From NCBI RefSeq assembly GCF_001403875.1, contig NZ_LN884299.1, forward strand, positions 2,294,117-2,358,116: a DNA stretch of 64,000 nucleotides. Direction: 5' to 3'. This DNA comes from Paenibacillus ihumii. Lineage in GTDB: Bacteria; Bacillota; Bacilli; Paenibacillales; Paenibacillaceae. The notes under the pieces are model-generated. The model saw only the letters and a program-made list of their open reading frames with translations. It was not told where the DNA came from and ran no database searches. This document shows positions 1 through 7,177 of this stretch, piece by piece (within the stretch, counting starts at the first letter, position 1; each line of letters begins with the position of its first letter). The position numbers and the translations under genes are program-made.

Positions 1-435
1 GAACGCGCCTCCGTCCATTGGCCAATGCTGGATTTGCGGCAAATCGGAGATTTGGATCTCCTCCATGTTCGCAAGCACCCCGCCCCGCTTCTTCATCGGC
101 AGCGCGGTCAACGCGGCCAAGCCCGTGCTTATGCTTCGAAGAGGCTTCCTCAGAGCTTTCATCGGATCATTGCGCAAAGCGATCACGCTCTCGGCTGCCT
201 CCCATGTGCTGCGAAAAATAAACTTGCTCCGTTCAATGGTCCCGAAGAGATTAGACACGGCACGATATTTCGTACCCTTAATATTTTCGAATAATAATGC
301 TGGCCCCCCTGCCTCAAAGACGCGCAAATGAATTGCAGCCATCTCCAAATAAGGGCCTACCTCCTCGCGAATCCGGACCAAATGTCCGTGCCTCTCCAAA
401 TCAACGACACATTCTTCCATGTTGCGATACTTCAT
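1..435 (-). CDS. UbiD-family decarboxylase, N-terminal part (cut by window edge)
   Basis: Reading the minus strand from an ATG at 435 gives 145 codons open to the window edge, so the 3' part is missing. The translation begins MKYRNMEECVVDLERHGHLV and continues with LEMAAIHLRVFEAGGPALLFENI and AVSNLFGTIERSKFIF, a run I recognise as the N-terminus of UbiD-type (3-octaprenyl-4-hydroxybenzoate decarboxylase-like) proteins. Family members use prenylated FMN made by a UbiX partner to decarboxylate aromatic or unsaturated acids; the substrate here cannot be told. The start is supported by GGAG 7 nt upstream. No UbiX gene is visible, but it could lie beyond the edge. Family assignment is fairly sure, function is not. 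Confidence 0.85.
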   Translation of the reverse strand, partial: MKYRNMEECVVDLERHGHLVRIREEVGPYLEMAAIHLRVFEAGGPALLFENIKGTKYRAVSNLFGTIERSKFIFRSTWEAAESVIALRNDPMKALRKPLRSISTGLAALTALPMKKRGGVLANMEEIQISDLPQIQHWPMDGGAF

Positions 436-602
436 ATGTTAGCTCCATCCATTCTCAAGAGATATTCGTAATCCATCTGATGTATTTGACTATTACTGCT
501 TCCTATCATGATACCATATCAAGCGCTAGCGGTAGTAGTTTAGTAGCATACTCTCTTGTGAACAATGTCGAAAATAAACCTTGAGTGCTTTCAAATGCCG
601 CG

Positions 603-631
603 TACACTTTTCGGAGGGGATATGCTATAAT
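603..631 (+). promoter_or_regulatory. Promoter with extended -10 for the leader/efflux transcript
   Basis: TATAAT at 626-631 is preceded by TG at 623-624, an extended -10 (TGnTATAAT). The -35 position, 17 bp upstream (603-608), is a poor match, as is common with extended -10 elements. Transcription would start near 638 and include the leader peptide at 677-739. Confidence 0.6.
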
Positions 632-676
632 GGCTTGGTATTTTTTCTCAATCCTTAGATTTGGAGGCGTTTTAAT

Positions 677-739
677 ATGCGGCAATGCCATTATGCAAGG
701 GTACATCATTTAGGGGAATACGCATCATTGACCCTATAA
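677..739 (+). CDS. 20-codon leader peptide of the Tet(L)-like efflux gene
   Basis: An ATG at 677 with GGAGG 9 nt upstream (663-667) opens a 20-codon frame ending in TAA at 737. The peptide contains ARVHHLGEYASLTL at its end. The tet(L)/tet(K) genes of Gram-positive bacteria are known to be preceded by a short leader peptide of about this size whose translation controls re-initiation at the pump gene. Here the leader stop lies 30 nt before the pump start at 770, and a hairpin covering the pump SD lies between them. Position, length and hairpin match the known arrangement; the regulatory role is inferred. Confidence 0.65.
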   Translation: MRQCHYARVHHLGEYASLTL

Positions 740-748
740 ACTGCGGTT

Positions 749-765
749 CCCCTTAACTAAAGGGG
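749..765 (+). promoter_or_regulatory. SD-sequestering hairpin upstream of the efflux gene
   Basis: CCCCTT (749-754) pairs with AAGGGG (760-765) around a 5-nt loop. AAAGGGG is the only plausible Shine-Dalgarno sequence for the efflux gene at 770, so the hairpin would hide it. This fits translational control by ribosomes coming off the leader ORF, as known for tet(L)-type genes. Confidence 0.6.
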
Positions 766-769
766 TTAC

Positions 770-2158
770 ATGCAAGTGCAGCACTACAATAAAGTTCAAG
801 CATCGCGATTTATTCTGTGGCTCGGTGTTTTAACCTTTTTCAGCGTAATGAACGAAACCATGTTCACTGTTTCATTACCGGATATTTCAAATTATTTTGG
901 CATTACGCCATCTGCGGCCAATTGGACGAATACATGCTTCTCGCTTTCCTTTGCGATTGGCGTAGCGGTATATGGGAAGATATCCGACCATATCGGCATG
1001 AAGAAGCTGCTGCTATTCGGCATGCTGACCTATGGCTTTGGCTCGGTAATTGGCCTGCTGTGCCATGCCTGGTATCCGGGCATGCTGACCGCTCGTTTTT
1101 TTCAAGGTGTAGGCGCTTCGGCCGTCCCATCCCTAATTATGGTAATGATCGTCAAAGTAGTTGACCCAGGACAACAAGGAAGAGCATTTGGCCTGATCGG
1201 GTCCGTCGTTGCCTTTGGCGAAGGGCTGGGTCCCGTTGTTGGAGGCGCGATTTCCGGTTATATACATTGGTCTGTATTATTTGCGCTGCCGTTGGTGTCG
1301 CTGCTGGCTCTACCTTTCGTGTTAAGGATACTTCCTGACGAAAAATCGAAAAGAAAAGCGTTTGATATGACCGGGGCAGTTCTGCTGTCCATCGGCATTC
1401 TGATGTTTGCTCTGTTCACGACGCTGTACCATTGGGTTTACCTGGCTGCAAGTCTGGCTCTGTTCGTGCTTCTCGCCTTTCATATCCGCCGAAGCCAGCA
1501 ACCGTTTCTGGAACCGTTTCTGTTTCGGAAAAAAGCGTATGTCGCCGGGGTGCTTACGGGTGCTTTGCTTCTCGGTACAGTCGCCGGATTCATTGCCATG
1601 GTACCTTATCTGATGAAGGCCGTATACCATATGCCGACCAGCCTCATTGGAGGTTCGATTCTATTCCCCGGCACGCTTAGTGTCATCCTGTTCGGAATGC
1701 TCGGAGGGATACTCGCTGACCGGCGGGGTCATATCATAACGATGCTGTCCGGTCTCGCCATGATTGCAGCCGGTTTCTTGATCATACTCTTCTATTTGGA
1801 TCGGGGACCTTGGTTGATTGCAGTCTCGATGATCCTGACGTTTGGCGGACTCTCGTTCGTGAAGACCATCGTATCCGCCGGTGTCGCCAAAACACTGGAG
1901 CCGGATGAGGCGGGCTCCGGGATGGGCATGCTTAACTTTGCCTGCTTCCTGGCGGAAGGCATTGGTATTGCCAGTGTAGGCGGGCTGCTGACCAGGCCGT
2001 GGCTAAACGCTCGTTGGATCGGAACTGTAACGATGCAAGCGGCCTCGCTTTACAGCAATATGATGCTGATTTTTATGGCACTGGCGGTGTTCGGCGGCAC
2101 CCTGTTCCTCCTCGCGTATAAGCGGACTGCTAATAAAGATCAGACTGGCAATTCATAA
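770..2158 (+). CDS. Tet(L)/Tet(K)-like MFS efflux pump, 14 TM segments
   Basis: A 462-residue hydrophobic protein of the DHA2 (14-TM drug:proton antiporter) group. Its N-terminal line (FFSVMNETMFTVSLPDI), motif A in the loop between TM2 and TM3 (GKISDHIGMKKLL, residues 69-81) and motif C in TM5 (GEGLGPVVGGA, residues 150-160) follow the Tet(K)/Tet(L) pattern closely. Those pumps exchange tetracycline-metal or Na+/K+ for protons across the cytoplasmic membrane. The 5' region has the leader peptide and SD hairpin typical of tet(L), strengthening the link. It sits as a single gene with a terminator behind it. Whether it gives tetracycline resistance or acts mainly as a cation antiporter cannot be read from sequence. 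Confidence 0.85.
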   Translation: MQVQHYNKVQASRFILWLGVLTFFSVMNETMFTVSLPDISNYFGITPSAANWTNTCFSLSFAIGVAVYGKISDHIGMKKLLLFGMLTYGFGSVIGLLCHAWYPGMLTARFFQGVGASAVPSLIMVMIVKVVDPGQQGRAFGLIGSVVAFGEGLGPVVGGAISGYIHWSVLFALPLVSLLALPFVLRILPDEKSKRKAFDMTGAVLLSIGILMFALFTTLYHWVYLAASLALFVLLAFHIRRSQQPFLEPFLFRKKAYVAGVLTGALLLGTVAGFIAMVPYLMKAVYHMPTSLIGGSILFPGTLSVILFGMLGGILADRRGHIITMLSGLAMIAAGFLIILFYLDRGPWLIAVSMILTFGGLSFVKTIVSAGVAKTLEPDEAGSGMGMLNFACFLAEGIGIASVGGLLTRPWLNARWIGTVTMQAASLYSNMMLIFMALAVFGGTLFLLAYKRTANKDQTGNS

Positions 2159-2179
2159 CGATGGGGAATGAACGTGAAA

Positions 2180-2218
2180 AAGCAGCTTGGATCTCTATGA
2201 AGAGAATCTAAGCTGCTT
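2180..2218 (+). terminator. Rho-independent terminator after the efflux gene
   Basis: AAGCAGCTTGGATCTCT pairs with AGAGAATCTAAGCTGCTT (one wobble, one bulge) around ATGA and is followed by CATTTATATTTT. It lies 22 nt after the efflux stop codon. Confidence 0.8.
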
Positions 2219-2228
2219 CATTTATATT

Positions 2229-2330
2229 TTGACACAGGCATTCAATTTAGTCGTCTTAACACAGGCATAATTTAAACGTTTTGACGCAGGCATAGCTTTA
2301 ACGTCTTGATGGAGGCCTTCAATTTAGTCC
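2229..2330. repeat. Four degenerate ~25-bp tandem repeats at the 3' end of the yebC-like gene
   Basis: Four consecutive units start at 2229, 2256, 2281 and 2306, each beginning TTGA or TTAA, then CACAGGCAT or a variant, then an AATTTAGTC-like end. The last unit contains the stop codon and final codons of the yebC-like gene (minus strand). The array looks like an old tandem duplication of the gene's 3' end. Confidence 0.6.
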
Positions 2331-3043
2331 TCGAATTCAACATTGTGGAACACTTGCTGAACATCCTCTAAATCCTCAAGCGCATCGATCAATTTCTCGA
2401 ATTGGGCCTGCGCTTCCGGTGAAAGGCTAACGTAGTTCTGAGCGAGCATCGTCAGCTCCGCCACGGTAAATTCCGAAATCCCTGCGCTGCGGAAGGCCTC
2501 CTGCACGGCATGGAATTGATCCGGCTCTGCATAGACGATAACGTTATCCTCTTCCTCGATAATATCTCTTACGTCCAGGTCGGCTTCCATCAAAATTTCA
2601 AAAACCTCATCGATCGTTTTATCCGCTACACCGATCACAGCCGTGGCATCAAACATATAGGACACTGATCCGCTGACTCCCATGCTTCCGCCGTTCTTGT
2701 TGAAGGCCGAGCGCACCTCCGGCGCCGTCCGGTTTACGTTATTCGTCAACGTGTCTACAATGACCATCGAACCATTCGGCCCAAAGCCTTCGTAGCGCAG
2801 CTCCTCATAAGTTTCTTCCGCACTGCCCTTCGCCTTGTCCAGGGCACGGTCGATGATCGCTTTCGGGACGTTATACGTTTTCGCCCGTTCAAGCACAACC
2901 TTCAAAGCGCGGTTCGATTCAGGATCCGGCTCGCCCTTCTTGGCTGCGACGTAAATCTCTACGCCGAACTTTGCATATATACGACTCGTATTTGCATCCT
3001 TCGATGCTTTCTTCTCTTTAATATTATTCCATTTACGACCCAT
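2324..3043 (-). CDS. yeeI: YebC/PmpR-family protein (YeeI type)
   Basis: 239 residues beginning MGRKWNNIKEKKASKDANTS, the hallmark of the Bacillus YeeI branch of the YebC/PmpR family, with YEGFGPNGSMVIVDTLTNNVNRT in the middle and a normal C-terminus. The length is that of the family. YebC proteins were long annotated as transcriptional regulators; more recent work links the family to relief of ribosome stalling at proline-rich stretches, so a translation role is possible. It is transcribed alone from an extended -10 promoter at 3079-3087. The start ATG at 3043 has a modest GGGA about 6 nt upstream. Identification is firm; the cellular role is not settled by sequence. Confidence 0.92.
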   Translation of the reverse strand: MGRKWNNIKEKKASKDANTSRIYAKFGVEIYVAAKKGEPDPESNRALKVVLERAKTYNVPKAIIDRALDKAKGSAEETYEELRYEGFGPNGSMVIVDTLTNNVNRTAPEVRSAFNKNGGSMGVSGSVSYMFDATAVIGVADKTIDEVFEILMEADLDVRDIIEEEDNVIVYAEPDQFHAVQEAFRSAGISEFTVAELTMLAQNYVSLSPEAQAQFEKLIDALEDLEDVQQVFHNVEFED

Positions 3044-3078
3044 GCTGTTCCCGCTTTCTTTTATTATTTTACGTTCCT

Positions 3079-3087
3079 ATTATAACA
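3079..3087 (-). promoter_or_regulatory. Extended -10 promoter of the yebC-like gene
   Basis: On the minus strand TGTTATAAT (3087-3079) gives a perfect extended -10, 36 nt upstream of the ATG. No clear -35 is seen; the matching region is a T run. Confidence 0.6.
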
Positions 3088-3162
3088 TCTTCCTGCAGTT
3101 TAAAAAATTGCAGTTGATCATATTTTCAGAGTAAAGCACGAAGAAGTCCCATCATACGTTCT

Positions 3163-3234
3163 ATCCTATATTCCATCCTATATTCCATCCTATATTCCAT
3201 CCTATATTCCATCCTATACTCCATCATATATTCC
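3163..3234. repeat. Six tandem copies of a 12-bp unit
   Basis: ATCCTATATTCC is repeated six times without spacers (3163, 3175, 3187, 3199, 3211, 3223); the first four copies are identical and the last two differ by one or two bases. It is a simple minisatellite in a gene-free stretch. Confidence 0.9.
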
Positions 3235-3261
3235 ATTCCTCCATGGAAATACGCGTCATGC

Positions 3262-3394
3262 TTACGGACCTTAGTTCCGCTATTTCTCCAAAACCGGCTT
3301 TTTTCACCAACTAACGGACACAGGGGCCGTTATTTCAACAAAATGACCATCGAAAGCAGCGATTTACCTCGAATAGCGGAACCTGGGTCCGTAA
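3262..3394. repeat. Inverted-repeat intergenic element
   Basis: TTACGGACCTTAGTTCCGCTATT (split: 3262-3284) is matched in inverse orientation by AATAGCGGAAC...GGTCCGTAA at 3372-3394, 20 of 23 positions. A related half-site, AACGGACACAGGGGCCGTTATT-like, lies in the middle (about 3313-3335) and another, AAGTCCGTAAG, follows near 3438. The structure suggests a dispersed non-coding repeat of the genome. I see no ORF in it. Confidence 0.6.
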
Positions 3395-3525
3395 AGTACA
3401 CAAACTAGTCTCGTTTCATACAAATAAGGGCTCTCAAGTCCGTAAGAACCCGCAGGGCGTGGAATTCCGAACCAAAAACGACACATCCGTAAGTGACGAA
3501 TGTGCCGTGATACCACGTATTGATT

Positions 3526-3755
3526 TAACCACGTATGAACGCATATTTATATGCTTATAGCCACGTAGGAGCGCACATTACTGTATTTGACCCAACATAG
3601 TCACGTAGTAGTACATTCACCGCATTTGACCTCAATAGCCACATAGAACTGCATATAGCCTGCATCTGCACTCCAATAGCCAACAAAGTGCCACATTTAC
3701 CGCTCCTGACTACATTAACCACTGGGGCGATTTATGCTGCGCCTAGCCAGACCTA
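3526..3755. repeat. Decayed ~40-bp tandem repeat
   Basis: Units beginning TAGCCACRTAG (or TAACC variants) start at about 3526, 3558, 3598, 3636, 3677 and 3716, so the period is 38-41 bp after the first unit. Each carries a GCACATT-like middle and a CATTTGACC-like end. Identity between units is only moderate, suggesting an old array. Beyond it the DNA becomes a run of short CTAGCCACAC / CTACATCT words up to about 4080. Confidence 0.55.
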
Positions 3756-3910
3756 AACACCTGACTACATTTGGCCACACTTGACCACACTAGACCAAAC
3801 CTAGCCACACCTTGCTACACTTAGCTACATCTGCACATTTACTATATCTATCTATATCTGCCCGCTCCTGCAACATGCAGCCACACTTAGGCACGCCTGG
3901 CCTCACCTAC

Positions 3911-3980
3911 CAACATCTACCTACATCTATCTACATCTATCTACATCTATCTACATCTACCTACATCTATCTAAATCTGC
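3911..3980. repeat. 10-bp tandem repeat (CTACATCTAT)
   Basis: Seven consecutive 10-bp units of CTACATCTAT or close variants fill 3911-3980. The surrounding 3756-4080 is a looser version of the same CA/CT-rich sequence with strong strand asymmetry. The open frame that crosses it is a product of the repeat and is not annotated. Confidence 0.8.
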
Positions 3981-4140
3981 TACATGAGCCACACCTAGCC
4001 CACCTAGAGATACACGGACTACATCTGACCGCATACGGCCGCATGCTGACCATACTAGAAGCATATTGACCATGAGTCAACAGACATTATTGCAATGCCC
4101 ATTTACTCCTGAAGTATCACGGCTTCTAAAATATTGCGGT

Positions 4141-5331
4141 CTATGCCAAATACAGCGGGATTTCCTTCACGCCCCGCACGATCATACCCGGGCGCCATTC
4201 GAGCTCGCTGGCATCCCCCTTTAGCCGTATGTCGGGGTATCGCTTCAGTAAAGTATTAATTGCGATTTCCCCTTCCAACCGGGCAAGCGGAGCGCCTAGA
4301 CAGAGATGGATTCCTTTGCCGAAAGCAAGATGAGGGCTCTTCTCCCGGGTAATATCGAACAGATCGGGATCATCGAACTGTTCCGGGTCACGATTAGCCG
4401 AAGAAAGAGCGACAATAACGACATCTCCCTGCTTCATCGGTACGCCCCGGAATTCGAGATCCTCCCTGACCCATCGGGAAGTGCTGAATTCAACGGGGCC
4501 GTTGTACCGCAGCATCTCCTCGATCGCCGTATGAATGAGCTCGGGCTTGCTCTGCAGCAGGCGAAGCTGTTCCGGGTGCTGCAGCAGCGAAAGTATGCCG
4601 TTGCCGATCAAGTTGACCGTAGTCTCATGACCGGCAATGATGAGCAGCATGATGAGATTGTACAGTTCGACCTCCGTAAGCCGATCCCCTCTCTCTTCCG
4701 CTGTAACTAATTGGCTGATCAAGTCGTCTCCGGGCTGTTTCCTCACCTTGGCAATCCATTCCTCTAAATAATTTCTAAACTCCATAATCAAATCGTTTAT
4801 TTCTTCGTCACTTTCTGCTCCCGAATGCTCAATAAGCGCGTTAGACCATCTGCGGAACTTATCGCGGTCGGAATGGGGTACGCCCAGCATTTCGCTAATC
4901 ACAATGATTGGCAATGGAAAGGCATAATCATCGATCAAATTTATGCTCTCCCGATCTTCTACCGCGTCCAGCAGTTCATCCGCGATTTGCTGAATTCTGT
5001 CCCTCATGCCGGAGATCAACTGCGGCGTAAATGCTTGTTGAACCAGGCCTCGCAATCTTTTATGATCCGGTGGATCGGAGAACAGCATATTATCATTTAT
5101 AAAGAGCGCCTCGACGTCAATTCCCGCATTTCTCATATCCTTGACAAAGCGTTGATCCTTCAAAGCATCGACGGCATCCTCGTACCTGCTAATGATCCAG
5201 CCTTGCTGCCCGTCCGGGAACAGCATACGCATGATCGGCTCTTTGTCTCTCATCTCCGCATAAACAGGAAAAGGATTCTGTGTGAATGCTTCAGTAAACA
5301 GATTCACGCTTAAAGACTGATTGGCTTGCAC
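4141..5331 (-). CDS. Cytochrome P450 (bacterial class I type, CYP107-like)
   Basis: 396 residues, full length for a soluble bacterial P450. Visible motifs are the I-helix oxygen-activation motif AGHETT (residues 233-238), the K-helix ExxR (E272-R275) and the heme loop FGKGIHLCLGAPLARLE with the axial cysteine at 344. Such enzymes hydroxylate or otherwise oxidise small molecules using ferredoxin/flavodoxin electron donors. General similarity is to the Bacillus CYP107/CYP109 group (PksS, YjiB), whose members act on secondary metabolites or fatty acids; the substrate here is unknown. The start is a GTG at 5331 with GAGAGGGG about 9 nt upstream. It is a single gene, divergent from the oxidoreductase; no ferredoxin gene is adjacent. 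Confidence 0.92.
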   Translation of the reverse strand: MQANQSLSVNLFTEAFTQNPFPVYAEMRDKEPIMRMLFPDGQQGWIISRYEDAVDALKDQRFVKDMRNAGIDVEALFINDNMLFSDPPDHKRLRGLVQQAFTPQLISGMRDRIQQIADELLDAVEDRESINLIDDYAFPLPIIVISEMLGVPHSDRDKFRRWSNALIEHSGAESDEEINDLIMEFRNYLEEWIAKVRKQPGDDLISQLVTAEERGDRLTEVELYNLIMLLIIAGHETTVNLIGNGILSLLQHPEQLRLLQSKPELIHTAIEEMLRYNGPVEFSTSRWVREDLEFRGVPMKQGDVVIVALSSANRDPEQFDDPDLFDITREKSPHLAFGKGIHLCLGAPLARLEGEIAINTLLKRYPDIRLKGDASELEWRPGMIVRGVKEIPLYLA

Positions 5332-5691
5332 TGGAATCGTCCCCTCTCTCCATCGTTTAGAAACAGCTCAGCTACAAGAAAATCTTACCATGCGGCTCCT
5401 TTAGATAGCAAATTTGCTCATTTTTTCCTATTTTATATAACACCTCATCTTCAATCGCTTATTCTGTGGACCACCTTTTGTCCGGTATGGTGTTCAGACG
5501 ATCGAACATTTGGTATTCTTATAAGGAGACAAAATATGAGGATATACGACATTATTAATGACATTAATTGAATATAATTAATATGATTAAATAACCAGGA
5601 ATTCCTCATAATAAACGCATGTTCAAGATATAGTTAATGTGATGAATCAAAATTGCAACTCACCTAACTCAATCGAAAGGAGCAATCTAGA
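5332..5691. other. Divergent intergenic region between P450 and oxidoreductase
   Basis: This 360-bp AT-rich stretch must hold the promoters for both flanking genes. The only structured item I see is an 11-codon frame at 5536-5571 with a good ribosome binding site (separate entry). I found no clear hairpin or operator. Confidence 0.5.
5536..5571 (+). CDS. Possible 11-codon mini-ORF upstream of the oxidoreductase
   Basis: AAGGAG (5523-5528) lies 7 nt before an ATG that opens MRIYDIINDIN and stops at 5571, 120 nt before the oxidoreductase start. The SD and spacing are good, but an 11-codon frame in AT-rich DNA can occur by chance. It could be a leader peptide; no attenuator hairpin is evident behind it. 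Confidence 0.25.
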   Translation: MRIYDIINDIN

Positions 5692-6681
5692 ATGAATATT
5701 GCAACGATAGGTACAGGATTTATTGTTGATACATTTCTAGCAGCTGCAAAGCAAATCGAAGGACTTAATTGCGCGGCCATGTATTCACGCAGAGAGGAAA
5801 GCGCCCAGCCATTGGCTGACAAATACGCCATCCCGACCATCTATACAGAGCTCGAGGCTCTCATGGCGGATCCGAAAATTGATTTCGTATACATCGCTTC
5901 CCCAAACAGCTTGCATTTCGAGCAGGCTCATCTGGCCCTTGAACACGGCAAACACGTCATCTGCGAGAAGCCATTCACCTCCACTGTAGCGGAGCTGGAT
6001 CGTCTCATTGCTCTAGCAAAGCGGAAAAACCTCATGCTGTTCGAAGCCATTACAACGCTGCATCTGCCGAATTATCAGCTAGCGAAGGAACAGCTCGATA
6101 AGCTGGGTTCGATCAAATTCATACAGTGCAATTACAGCCAATATTCGAGCAGATACAATCAGCTGTTAAGCGGTGAGACGCCAAATGTATTCAGCACTCA
6201 ATTCTCCGGCGGCGCGCTAACCGATATTAACATTTACAATCTGCATTTTGTCATGAACATGTTCGGGGTGCCTCAGTCGGTAAGCTATACGCCGAACAAA
6301 CATCCTAACGGCATTGATACCTCCGGAATCCTGGTGCTAAAGTATCCTGACTTTATTGCGCAATGCGTAGGCTGTAAAGATACGAACAGCATGAATTTCG
6401 TGCTCATTCAAGGTGAGCAGGGATACCTTCATGTGGAGCAAGGAGCAAATGGCTGCCGCAGGCTGATTTTGCATGCGGAGGGCCGGGAGACCGTCCTCAA
6501 TGCGCAAACGAACGACAATTTGCTCTATTATGAGCTGGCCGCGTTCAAGCAAATGTACGAGGCGCAAAACTTGGAACGGTGTTACCAGCTGTTGGAGCAC
6601 AGCCGTTCGGTCATCGAAACGGTCGTACAAGCCCGCAAGGATGCGAATATCGTCTTTGCTGCCGATACGCAGGACGTATAA
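5692..6681 (+). CDS. Gfo/Idh/MocA-family oxidoreductase
   Basis: 329 residues. The N-terminal Rossmann fold starts with IGTGFIV (residues 6-12) and the family signature CEKPF follows at 91-95, with the EKP lysine placed to act in hydride transfer to or from NAD(P). The C-terminal half has the expected sheet-forming sequence (GGALTDINIYNLHFVMNMFG). Members oxidise or reduce sugars, inositols and related polyols; the exact substrate cannot be read. GAAAGGAG 9 nt before the ATG supports the start. It is apparently monocistronic. Confidence 0.88.
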   Translation: MNIATIGTGFIVDTFLAAAKQIEGLNCAAMYSRREESAQPLADKYAIPTIYTELEALMADPKIDFVYIASPNSLHFEQAHLALEHGKHVICEKPFTSTVAELDRLIALAKRKNLMLFEAITTLHLPNYQLAKEQLDKLGSIKFIQCNYSQYSSRYNQLLSGETPNVFSTQFSGGALTDINIYNLHFVMNMFGVPQSVSYTPNKHPNGIDTSGILVLKYPDFIAQCVGCKDTNSMNFVLIQGEQGYLHVEQGANGCRRLILHAEGRETVLNAQTNDNLLYYELAAFKQMYEAQNLERCYQLLEHSRSVIETVVQARKDANIVFAADTQDV

Positions 6682-7177
6682 CTGCCCCGAGCAGAGCGTA
6701 GAACTGTCCCTGCACGGACAAGTATTTTCGCTTGGCCAGTCCATGACATGACCTGCCCATAACGAAGGATGGCTCTGCCGGCCTCGCGTAGCTCCCCCAG
6801 CTCGTGATATTTCGCTGCGATCCGGCATCTATCCTTCTCCCCTTCCTTATCAATTGCCTCCCTCTCGCACAACACTTCAAGCGTGCAAACCGCTTTAGAG
6901 CCTTTCCATAAATCTTTCTCAGGGTACCGCTCCTTTGGCCGCTCAGGCCCCTATATTGATTTACTGCCTCTTTCATTCCGTTTAAGCCGCTAGCCTTTAA
7001 GCACAATATTTAATGCAAACGTCCCGCTAGTCCAGGCATGCCCCCTTGTCATATCGCTCGCTTCCGTTCTCTTTGCCCAAAGCATTCTCATTTCATAATA
7101 GATGGTCTAACAAATAAGCACACTTGGAGCATTCATCATATAAAGATATATAGAGGTTCATCAATTAGGAGAGGAGA
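6682..7177. other. 496-bp region without a recognisable gene
   Basis: Frames on the minus strand up to 131 codons exist here, but they overlap the oxidoreductase 3' end, are rich in Arg/Cys/Gly with no recognisable motif, and lack a convincing SD. I see no RNA gene and no clear terminator hairpin. The last ~60 bp presumably carry the promoter of the glycosyltransferase gene at 7178. Confidence 0.5.

Noticed and set aside
506..709. 67-codon minus-strand frame upstream of the efflux pump
   Set aside because: Covers the promoter and leader of the efflux gene; no SD or motif.
3163..3980. Possible CRISPR array in the repeat-rich intergenic DNA
   Set aside because: Repeats are contiguous or differ along their whole length, with no unique spacers of constant size, and no cas genes nearby.
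3812..4069. 85-codon open frame in the CT/CA-rich repeat region
   Set aside because: The peptide (runs of STYIYLHL) is a direct translation of the 10-bp repeat; no SD and no recognisable domain.
6611..7006. 131-codon minus-strand frame after the oxidoreductase
   Set aside because: Overlaps the 3' end of a solid gene, has skewed Arg/Cys/Gly composition and no motif.
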